From Petrolisthes cinctipes (Eukaryota; Arthropoda; Malacostraca; Decapoda; Porcellanidae): a DNA stretch of 64,000 nucleotides. A program made the position numbers and the translations under genes. The DNA is taken from positions 62,001 through 126,000 of the forward strand of contig JAWQEG010000287.1 of the NCBI GenBank assembly GCA_033782935.1. Direction: 5' to 3'. The notes beneath the pieces are model-generated. The model saw only the letters and a program-made list of their open reading frames with translations. It searched no databases and had not been told where the DNA came from. Shown here piece after piece: positions 36,829 through 47,600 of this stretch. How positions within the stretch are numbered: the stretch's first letter is position 1; each line of letters opens with the position of its first letter.

Positions 36829-39349
36829 CAAAACACCCGAAAAGTCGATATTTTTGGGTCCAAGAAGCGATCTGTACATGCCCACTCCGTGTTAATGTAT
36901 TTTCAAAATACAGGCCCAAAACATGCTGAAAATCTATATTTTAGGTGCCCAAAGTCAATATGTGTATGCATATTCTGTACCCGTCTATATCCCAAATTCA
37001 GGTTCAAAACACCAGAAAATTCGGTATTTTTGGGTCCCAGAAGTGACCTGTACATGCCTACTCCTTCCTAGAATGTTTTCAAGATACAGACCCAAAACAT
37101 GCTTAAAATCGATATTTTAGGTGCAAAAAGTCGATATGTGCATGCATCCTCTGTACCCGGTTATATCCCAAATTCTGGCTCATAACCCCCGAAAATTCGA
37201 TATCTTTGGGTCCCAGAAGCGATCTGTACATGCCTACTCATTGCTAGAATATTTTCAAATTATACGCCAAAAACATACTAAAAATCGATATTTTGGGTGC
37301 AAAAGTCGATATGTGCATGCATCTTCTGTACCCGTTTATATCTCAAATTCAGGCTCAAAACACCCAAAAATCGATATTTTTGTGTCCCAGAAGCGATCTG
37401 TACATGTCTACACCGTGTTTGAGTATTTTCAAAATACAGGCCCAAAACATGCTCAAAATCGATATTTTAGATGCCCGAAGTCGATATGTGCATGCATCTT
37501 CTGTACCTGTTCATATCTCAAATTCAGGCTCAGAACAACCGAAAATTCGATTTATTTGGGTCCCAGAAGCGATCTGTACGTGTCTACTCTGTGTTAGAGT
37601 ATTTTAAAAATACAGGCTCAAAACATGCTCAAAATCGATATTTTGGGTGCCCAAAGTCGATATGTGCATGCATCTTCTGTATCCGTTTATATCTCAAATT
37701 CAGGCTCAAAACACCCAAAAAATCGATATTTTTGTGTCCCAGAAGCGATCTGTACGTGTCTCCTCTGTGTGTGAGTATTTTTAAAATACAGCCTCAAAAC
37801 ATGCCCAAAATCGATATTTTGGGTGCCCAAAGTCGATATGTGCATGCATCTTCTGTACCCGTTTATATCTCAAATTCAGATCAAAACACCCGAATATTCG
37901 ATATTTTTGGGTCCCTAAAGCCATCTGTACATGCATACTCCGTGTTAGAGTATTTTTAAAATACAGGCCTAAAACATGCTGTAAATCGATATTTTAGCTG
38001 CCCAAAGTCAATATGTGTATGGATCTTCTTTAAACGTCTATATCCCAAATTCAGGTTCAAAACACTCGAAAATTCGATATTTTTGAGTCCCAGAAGCAAT
38101 CTGTACATGCCTACTTCTTGCTAGAAAGTTTTTTATGATACAGACCCAAAACATGCTCAAAATCGATATTTTATGTGCAAAAAGTCGATATGTGCATGCA
38201 TCTTCTGTACCCGTTTATATCTCAAATTCAGGCTCAAAACACCCAAAAAATCATATATTTTTGTGTCCCAGAAGCGATCTGTACATGTCTACACCGTGTT
38301 TGAGTATTTTCAAAATACAGGCCCAAAACATGCTCAAAATCGATATTTTAGGTGCCCGAAGTCGATATGTGCATGCATCATCTGTACCTGTTCATATCTC
38401 AAATTCAGGCTCAGAACAAACGAAAATTCGATTTATTTGGGTCCCAAAGGCGATCTGTACGTGTCTACTTTGTGTTAGAGTATTTTTAAAAATACAGGCT
38501 CAAAACATGCTCAAAATCGATATTTTGGGTGCCCAAAGTCGATATGTGCATGCATCTTCTGTACCCGTTTATATCTCAAATTCAGACTCAAAACACCCGA
38601 ATATTCGATATTTTTGGGTCCCAAAACCCATCTGTACATGCATACTACGTGTTAGAGTATTTTTAAAATACAGGCCTAAAACATGCTGTAAATCGATATT
38701 TTAGCTGCCCAAAGTCAATATGTGTATGCATCTTCTGTACCCGTGTATATCTCAAATTCAGGTTCAAAACACCAGAAAATTCGATATTTTTGGGTCCCAG
38801 AAGCGATCTGTACATGCCTACTCCTTGCTAGAATGTTTTCAAGTTACAGACCCAAAACATGCTTAAAATCGATATTTTAGGTGCAAAAAGTCGATATGTG
38901 CATGCATCCTCTGTACCCGGTTATATCCCAAATTCATGCTCAAAACGCCCGAAAATTCGATTTTTTTGGGTCCCTTAAGCGATCTGCACATGCCAACTCA
39001 GTGCTAGAATGTTTTTACAATACAGGCTTAAAACATGCTATAAATCGATATTTTAGGTGTGAAAAGTCGATATGTGCATGCATCTTCTGTACCCATTTAT
39101 ATCTCAAATTCAGGCTCAAAACACCCAAATAATCGATATTTTTGTGTCCCAGAAGCGATCTGTACATGCATACTCCGTGTTAGAGTATTTTCAAATTACA
39201 GGCCCAAAACATACTCAAAATCGATATTTTAGGTGCCCAAAGTCGATATGTGCATGCATCTTCTGTACCCGTTTATATCTCAAATTCAGGCTCAAAACAC
39301 TCGAAAAGTCGATATTTTTTGGTCCCAGAAGCTATCTGTACGTGTCTAC
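36829..39349 (+). repeat. Mixed monomers leading into the four-copy block
   Basis: About 14 monomers. An early relative of the downstream block occurs at 36900-37250 (AGAAGTGACCTGTACATGCC). Monomers with GCCCGAAGTCG, GTACCTGTTCATATC and GAACAACCG recur near 37473 and 38354 (5 monomers apart). A late type E form is near 38960. The open frame spanning 38135-38704 is chance openness of the repeat. Only satellite is present. Confidence 0.8.
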
Positions 39350-40085
39350 TCCGTGTTAATGTATTTTCAAAATACAGGCCCAAAACATGCTGAAAATCTA
39401 TATTTTAGGTGCCCAAAGTCAATATGTGTATGCATCTTCTGTACCCGTCTATATCCCAAATTCAGGTTCAAAACACCAGAAAATTCGGTATTTTTGGGTC
39501 CCAGAAGCGACCTGTACATGCCTACTCCTTGCTAGAATGTTTTCAAGATACAGACCCAAAACATGCTTAAAATCGATATTTTAGGTGCAAAAAGTCGATA
39601 TGTGCATGCATCCTCTGTTCTCGGTTATATCCCAAATTCAGGCTCAAAACGCCCGAAAATTCGATATTTTTGGGTTCCAGAAACGATCTGTACATGCCTA
39701 CTCAGTGCTAGAATATTATCAAATTATACGCCCAAAACAAATTAAAAATCGATATTTTGGGTGCCAAAGCCGATATTTGCATGCATCTTCTGTACCCGTT
39801 TATATCTCAAATTCAGACTCAAAACACACAAAAAATCGATATTTTTGTGTCCCAGAAGCGATCTGTACATGTCTACACCGTGTTTGAGTATTTTCAAAAT
39901 ACAGGACCAAAACATGCTCAAAATCGATATTTTAGGTGCCCGAAGTCGATATTTGCATGCATCTTCTGTACCCGTTTATATCTCAAATTCAGACTCAAAA
40001 CACACAAAAAATCGATATTTTTGTGTCCCAGAAGCGATCTGTACATGTCTACACCGTGTTTGAGTATTTTCAAAATACAGGCTCA
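39350..40085 (+). repeat. Block X, copy 1 (about 4.2 monomers)
   Basis: Block X is marked by GAAGCGACCTGTACATG, CTCAAAACGCCCG, GAATATTATCAAATTATACG, CCAAAACAAA, AAAGCCGATATTTGCATGC, AAAACACACAAAAAATCG and CCGTGTTTGAG, in that order. This copy has private changes CTCTGTTCTCGG near 39609 and CAAATTAAAAATCG near 39737. Its GCCGATATTTG monomer is followed by a second similar monomer near 39950, a local single-monomer duplication. Confidence 0.85.
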
Positions 40086-40265
40086 AAACATGCTCAAAAT
40101 CGATATTTTGGGTGCCCAAAGTCGATATGTGCATGCATCTTCTGTACCCGTTTATATCTCAAAGTCAGACTCAAAACACCCGAATATTCGATATTTTTAG
40201 GTCCCAAAACCCATCTGTACATGCATACTCCGTGTTAGAGTATTTTTAAAATACAGGCCTAAAAC

Positions 40266-40780
40266 ATGCTGAAAATCTATATTTTAGGTGCCCAAAGTCA
40301 ATATGTGTATGCATCTTCTGTACCCGTCTATATCCCAATTTCAGGTTCAAAACACCACAAAATTCGGTATTTTTGGGTCCCAGAAGCGACCTGTACATGC
40401 CTACTCCTTGCTAGAATGTTTTCAAGATACAGACCCAAAACATGCTCCAAATCGATATTTTAGGTGCAAAAAGTCGATATGTGCATGCATCCTTTGTACC
40501 CGGTTATATCCCAAATTCTGGCTCAAAACACCCGAAAATTCGATATTTTTGGGTCCCAGAAACGATCTGTACATGCCTACTCAGTGCTAGAATATTTTCA
40601 AATTATACGCCCAAAACATACAAAAAATCGATATTTTGGGTGCCAAAGTCGATATGTGCATGCATCTTCTGTACCCGTTTATATCTCAAATTCAGGCTCA
40701 AAACACCCAAAAAATCGATATTTTTGTGTCCCAGAAGCGATCTGTACGTGTCTACACCGTGTTAGAGTATTTTAAAAATA
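40266..40780 (+). repeat. Partial block X followed by an 11-monomer-spaced segment, copy 1
   Basis: 40266-40440 resembles the first monomer of block X (CGACCTGTAC). From about 40400 the sequence AACATGCTCCAAATCG, CATCCTTTGTACCCGG, CAAATTATACGCCC and ACATACAAAAAATCG recurs at 42334-42714, 1,934 bp (11 monomers) later. A related monomer pair is also at 41170-41450. Confidence 0.8.
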
Positions 40781-41458
40781 CAGGCCCAAAACATGCTCAA
40801 AATCGATATTTTGGGTGCCCAAAGTCGATAAGTGCATGCATCTTCTGCACCCTTTTATATCTCAAATTCAGACTCAAAACACTCGAATATTCGATATTTT
40901 TGGGTCCCAAAAGCCATCTGTACATGCATACTCCGTGTTAGAGTATTTTTAAAATACAGGCCTAAAACATGCTCAAAATCGATATTTTAGGTGCAAAAAG
41001 TCGATATGTGCATGCATCTTCTGTACCCGTTTATATCTCAAATTCAAGCTCAAAACACCCCAAAAATCGATATTTTTGTGTCCCAGAAGCGATGTGTACA
41101 TGTCTACACTGTGTTATAGTATTTTCAAAATACAGGCCCAAAACATGCTGAAAATCGATATTTTACGTGTCCAAAGTCGATATGTGCATGCATCTTCTGT
41201 ACCCGGTTATATCCCAAATTCTGGCTCAAAACACCCGAAAATTCGATATTTTTGGGTCCCAGAAGCGATCTGTACATGCCTACTCAGTGCTAGAATATTT
41301 TCAAATTATACGCCCAAAACATACAAAAAATCGATATTTTGGGTGCCAAAGTCGATATGTGCATGCATCTTCTGTACCCGTTTATATCTCAAATTCAGGC
41401 TCAAAACACCCAAAAAATCGATATTTTTGTGTCCCAGAAGCGATCTGTACATGCCTAC

Positions 41459-42190
41459 TCCGTGTTAATGTATTTTCAAAATACAGGCCCAAAACATGCT
41501 GAAAATCTATATTTTAGGTGCCCAAAGTCAATATGTGTATGCATCTTCTGTACCCGTCTATATCCCAAATTCAGGTTCAAAACACCAGAAAATTCGGTAT
41601 TTTTGGGTCCCAGAAGCGACCTGTACATGCCTACTCCTTGCTAGAATGTTTTCAAGATACAGACCCAAAACATGCTTAAAATCGATATTTTAGGTGCAAA
41701 AAGTCGATATGTGCATGCATCCTCTGTACCCGGTTATATCCCAAATTCAGGCTCAAAACGCCCGAAAATTCGATATTTTTGGGTCCCAGAAACGATCTGT
41801 ACATGCCTACTCAGTGCTAGAATATTATCAAATTATACGCCCAAAACAAACTAAAAATCGATATTTTGGGTGCCAAAGCCGATATTTGCATGCATCTTCT
41901 GTACCCGTTTATATCTCAAATTCAGACTCAAAACACACAAAAAATCGATATTTTTGTGTCCCAGAAGCGATCTGTACATGTCTACACCGTGTTTGAGTAT
42001 TTTCAAAATACAGGCCCAAAACATGCTCAAAATCGATATTTTAGGTGCCCGAAGTCGATATGTGCATGCATCTTCTGTACCTGTTCATATCTCAAATTCA
42101 GGCTCAGAACAACCGAAAATTCGATTTATTTGGGTCCCAGAAGCGATCTGTACGTGTCTACTTTGTGTTAGAGTATTTTTAAAAATACAG
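41459..42190 (+). repeat. Block X, copy 2
   Basis: This lies 2,109 bp (12 monomers) after copy 1 and carries all block markers. It continues into a GCCCGAAGTCG / CCTGTTCATATC / GAACAACCG monomer and CTACTTTGTGTTAG. The next copy shares this right flank, so copies 2 and 3 are the closest pair. Confidence 0.85.
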
Positions 42191-42333
42191 GCTCAAAACA
42201 TGCTCAAAATCGATATTTTGGGTGCCCAAAGTCGATATGTGCATGCATCTTCTGTACCCGTTTATATCTCAAAGTCAAACTCAAAACACCCGAATATTCG
42301 ATATTTTTAGGTCCCAAAACCCATCTGTACATG

Positions 42334-42714
42334 CATACTCCTTGCTAGAATGTTTTCAAGATACAGACCCAAAACATGCTCCAAATCGATATTTTAGGTG
42401 CAAAAAGTCGATATGTGCATGCATCCTTTGTACCCGGTTATATCCCAAATTCTGGCTCAAAACACCCGAAAATTCGATATTTTTGGGTCCCAGAAGCGAT
42501 CTGTACATGCCTACTCAGTGCTAGAATATTTTCAAATTATACGCCCAAAACATACAAAAAATCGATATTTTGGGTGCCAAAGTCGATATGTGCATGCATC
42601 TTCTGTACCCGTTTATATCTCAAATTCAGGCTCAAAACACCCAAAAAATCAATATTTTTGTGTCCCAGAAGCGATCTGTACATGCATACTCCGTGTTAGT
42701 GTATTTTCAAAATA
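42334..42714 (+). repeat. 11-monomer-spaced segment, copy 2
   Basis: This repeats 40400-40780 at +1,934 bp, with CTCCAAATCG, CATCCTTTGTACCCGG and ACATACAAAAAATCG preserved. Its left junction is a hybrid: CCCATCTGTACATGCATACT changes directly to CCTTGCTAGAATG near 42330, where upstream copies continue CCGTGTTAGAG. Confidence 0.78.
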
Positions 42715-42865
42715 CAGGCCCAAAACATACTCAAAATCGATATTTTAGGTACCCAAAGTCGATATGTGCATGCATCTTCTTTACCCGTTTATATCTCAAA
42801 TTAAGGCTCAAAACACCCGAAAAGTCGATATTTTTGTGTCCCAGAAGCGATCTGTACATGCCTAC

Positions 42866-43580
42866 TCCGTGTTAATGTATTTTCAAAATACAGGCCCAAA
42901 ACATGCTGAAAATCTATATATTAGGTGCCCAAAGTCAATATGTGTATGCATCTTCTGTACCCGTCTATATCCCAAATTCAGGTTCAAAACACCAGAAAAT
43001 TCGGTATTTTTGGGTCCCAGAAGCGACCTGTACATGCCTACTCCTTGCTAGAATGTTTTCAAGATACAGACCCAAAACATGCTTAAAATCGATATTTTAG
43101 GTGCAAAAAGTCGATATGTGCATGCATCCTCTGTACCCGGTTATATCCCAAATTCAGGCTCAAAACGCCCGAAAATTCGATATTTTTGGGTCCCAGAAAC
43201 GATCTGTACATGCCTACTCAGTGCTAGAATATTATCAAATTATACGCCCAAAACAAACTAAAAATCGATATTTTGGGTGCCAAAGCCGATATTTGCATGC
43301 ATCTTCTGTACCCGTTTATATCTCAAATTCAGACTCAAAACACACAAAAAATCGATATTTTTGTGTCCCAGAAGCGATCTGTACATGTCTACACCGTGTT
43401 TGAGTATTTTCAAAATACAGGCCCAAAACATGCTCAAAATCGATATTTTAGGTGCCCGAAGTCGATATGTGCATGCATCTTCTGTACCTGTTCATATCTC
43501 AAATTCAGGCTCAGAACAACCGAAAATTCGATTTATTTGGGTCCCAGAAGCGATCTGTACGTGTCTACTTTGTGTTAGAG
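42866..43580 (+). repeat. Block X, copy 3
   Basis: This lies 1,407 bp (8 monomers) after copy 2. The stretch from TGCTTAAAATCG to CTACTTTGTGTTAG appeared identical to copy 2 in what I compared. The first monomer differs (AATCTATATATTAGG against AATCTATATTTTAGG). Confidence 0.85.
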
Positions 43581-44096
43581 TATTTTTAAAATACAGGCCT
43601 AAAACATGCTGTAAATCGATATTTTAGCTGCCCAAAGTCAATATGTGTATGCATCTTCTGTACCCATCTATATCTCAAATTCAGGTTCAAAACACCAAAA
43701 AATTCGATATTTTTGGGTCCCAGAAGCGATCTGTACATGCCTTCTCCTTGCTAGAATGTTTTCAAGATACAGACCCAAAACATGCTCAAAATCGATATTA
43801 TAGGTGCAAAAAGTCGATATGTGCATGCATCTTCTGTACCCGTTTATATCTCAAATTCAAGCTCAAAACACCCCAAAATTCGATATTTTTGTGTCCCAGA
43901 AGCGATGTGTACATGTCTACACTATGTTATAGTATTTTCAAAATACAGGCCCAAAACATGCTGAAAATCGATATTTTAGGTGTCCAAAGTCGATATGTGC
44001 ATGCATCTTCTGTACCCGTTTATATCTCAAATTCAGGCTCAAAAACACCCGAAAAGTCGATATTTTGGGTCCCAGAAGCGATCTGTACATGCCTAC

Positions 44097-44680
44097 TCCG
44101 TGTTAATGTATTTTCAAAATACAGGCCCAAAACATGCTGAAAATCTATATTTTAGGTGCCCAAAGTCAATATGTGTATGCATCTTCTGTACCCGTCTATA
44201 TCCCAAATTCAGGTTCAAAACACCAGAAAATTCGGTATTTTTGGGTCCCAGAAGCGACCTGTACATGCCTACTCCTTGCTAGAATGTTTTCAAGATACAG
44301 ACCCAAAACATGCTTAAAATCGATATTTTAAGTGCAAAAAGTCGATATGTGCATGCATCCTCTGTACCCGGTTATATCCCAAATTCAGGCTCAAAACGCC
44401 CGAAAATTCGATATTTTTGGGTCCCAGAAACTATCTGTACATGCCTACTCAGTGCTAGAATATTATCAAATTATACGCCCAAAACAAACTAAAAATCGAT
44501 ATTTTGGGTGCCAAAGCCGATATTTGCATGCATCTTCTGTACCCGTTTATATCTCAAATTCAGACTCAAAACACACAAAAAATCGATATTTTTGTGTCCC
44601 AGAAGCGATCTGTACATGTCTACACCGTGTTTGAGTATTTTCAAAATACAGGCCCAAAACATGCTCAAAATCGATATTTT
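44097..44680 (+). repeat. Block X, copy 4
   Basis: This lies 1,231 bp (7 monomers) after copy 3. Private changes are TTTTAAGTGCAAAAAG near 44328 and GAAACTATCTGTAC near 44426. The match ends where the next monomer reads GGTGCATAAAGTCG instead of GGTGCCCGAAGTCG. The spacing sequence 12, 8, 7 monomers shows that different numbers of spacer monomers were gained or lost between copies. Confidence 0.85.
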
Positions 44681-47600
44681 AGGTGCATAAAGTCGATATG
44701 TGCATGCATCTTCTGTATCCGTTTATATCTCAAATTCAGGCTCAAAACACCCAAAAAATCGATATTTTTGTGTCCCAGAAGCGATCTGTACATGTCTACA
44801 CCGTGTTATAGTATTTTTAAAATACAGGCCCAAAACATACTCAAAATCGATGTTTTAGGTGCCCAAAGTCGATATGTGCATGCATCTTCTGTACCCGTTC
44901 ATATCTCAAATTCAGGCTCAGAACACCCGAAAATTCGATTTATTTGGGTCCCAGAAGCGATCTGTACGTGTCTACTCAGTGTTAGAGTATTTTAAAAATT
45001 CAGGCCCAAAACATGCTCAAAATCGATATTTTGGGTGCCCAAAGTCGATATGTGCATGCATCTTCTGTACCCGTTTATATCTCAAATTCAGGCTCAAAAC
45101 ACCCGAAAATTCAATGTTTTTGGGTCCCAGAAGCGATCTGCACGTGCATACTCCGTGTTAGAGTTTTCTCAAAATACAGGCCCAAAACATGCTCAAAATC
45201 GATATTTTAGGTGCAAAAGTCGATATTTGCTTGCATCTTCTGTATCCGTCTATATCCCAAATTCAGGTTCAAAACACCCGAAAATTCGATAATTTTGGGT
45301 CCCAGAAGCGATCTGTACATGTCTACACCGTGCTATAGTATTTTCAAAATACAGGCCCAAAACATGCTCAAAATCGATATTTTGGGTGCCCAAAGTCGAT
45401 ATGTGCATGCATCTTCTGTACCCGTTTATATCTCAAATTCAGACTCGAAACACCCGAAAATTCGATATTTTTGGGTCCCAGAAGCAATCTGTACATGCCT
45501 ACTTCTTGCTAGAATGTTTTCAAGATACAGACCCAAAACATGCTCAAAATCGATATTTTAGGTGCCCAAAGTCGAAATGTGCATGCATCTTCTGTACCCG
45601 TTTATATCTCAAATTCAGGCTCAAAACACTCGAAAATTCGATATTTTTGGGTCCCCGAAGCGATCTGTACATGCCTACTCCGTGTTAGAGTATTTTCAAA
45701 ATACAGGCCCAAAACATGCTCAAAATCGATATTTTAGGTGCAAAAAGTCGATATGTGCATGCATCTTCGGTATCCGTCTATATCACAAAGTTAGGGTCAA
45801 AACACCCGAAAATTCGATAATTTTGGGTCGCAGAAGCGATCTGTACATGCCTACTCCTTGCTAGAATTTTTTCAAGATACAGACCCAAAACATGCTCAAA
45901 ATCGATATTTTAGGTGCAAAAAGTCGATATGTGCATGCATCCTCTGTACCCGGTTATATCCCAATTTCTGGCTCAAAACACCCGAAAATTCGATATTTTT
46001 GGGTCCCAGAAGCGATCTGTACATGCCTACTCAGTGCTAGAATATTTTCAAATTATACGCCCAAAACATACTAAAAATCGATATTTTGGGTGCCAAAGTC
46101 GATGTGTGCATGCATCTTCTGTACCCGTTTATATCTCAAATTCAGGCTCAAAACACACAAAAGAATCGATATTTTTGTTTCCCAGAAGCGATCTGTACAT
46201 GTCTACACCGTGTTTGAGTATTTTCAAAATACAGACCCAAAACATGCTCAAAATCGATATTTTAGGTGCCCGAAGTCGATATGTGCATACATCTTCTGTA
46301 CCTGTTCATATCTCAAATTCAGGCTCAGAACAACCGAAAATTCGATTTATTTGGGTCCCAAAAGCCATCTGTACATGCATACTCCGTGTTAGAGTATTTT
46401 TAAAATACAGGCCTAAAACATGCTGTAAATCGATATTTTAGCTGCCCAAAGTCAATATGTGTATGCATCTTCTGTACCCGTCTATATCCCAAATTCAGGT
46501 TCAAAACACCAGAAAATTCGGTATTTTTGGGTCCCAGAAGCGATCTGTACATGCCTACTCCTTGCTAGAATGTTTTCAAGACACAGACTAAAAACATGCT
46601 CAAAATCGATATTTTAAGTGCAAAAAGTCGATATGTGCATGCATCTTCTGTACCCGTTTATATCTCAAATTCAGGCTCAAAACTCCGAAAATTCGTTATT
46701 TTTGGGTCCCTTAAGCGATCTGCACATGCCTACTCAGTGCTAGAATGTTTTTAAATTACAGGCTTAAAACATGCTAGAAATCGAAATTTTAGGTGTGAAA
46801 AGTCGATATGTGCATGCATCTTCTGTACCCGTTTATATCTCAAATTCAGGCTCAAAACACCCAAAAAATCGATATTTTTGTGTCCCAGAAGCCATCTGTA
46901 CATGCATACTCCGTGTTAGAGTATTATCAAAATACAGGCCAAAACATACTCAAAATCGATATTTTAGGTGCAAAAAGTCAATATGTGCATGCATCCTCTG
47001 TACCCGGTTATATCCCAAATTCTGGCTCAAAACCCCCGAAAATTCGATATTTTTGGGTCCCAGAAGCGATCTGTACATGCCTACTCAGTGCTAGAATATT
47101 TTCAAATTATACGCCCAAAACATACTAAAAATCAATATTTTGGGTGCCAAAGTCGATATGTGCATGCATCTTCTGTACCCGTTTATATCTCAAATTCAGG
47201 ATCAAAACACCCTAAAAATCGATATTTTGTGTCCCAGAAACGATCTGTACATGTCTACACCGTGCTATAGTATTTTCAAAATACAGGCCCAAAACATGCT
47301 CAAAATCGATATTTTAGGTGCCGAAAGTCGATATGTGCATGCATCTTCTGTACCCGTTTATATCTCAAATTCAGGCTCAGAACACCCTAAAATTCGATTT
47401 ATTTGGGTTCCAGAAGCGATCTGTACGTGTCTACTCAGTATTAGAGTATTTTTAAAAAATACAGGCCCAAAACATGCTCAAAATCGATATTTTGGGTGCC
47501 CAAAGTCGATATGTGCATGCATCTTCTGTATCCGTTTATATCTCAAATTCAGACTCAAAATACCCGAATATTCGATATTTTTGGGTCCCAAAAGCAATGT

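Noticed and set aside
38135..38704. Longest + strand open frame (189 codons), with others of 160-175 codons near 20067, 37121, 37471, 45914, 36395 and 62970
   Set aside because: They lie wholly in satellite monomers, read the same DNA in rotating frames, and end at the consensus TAG sites. Length follows from low + strand stop density and chance loss of a stop. There is no start context, no domain and no frame conservation between HOR copies.
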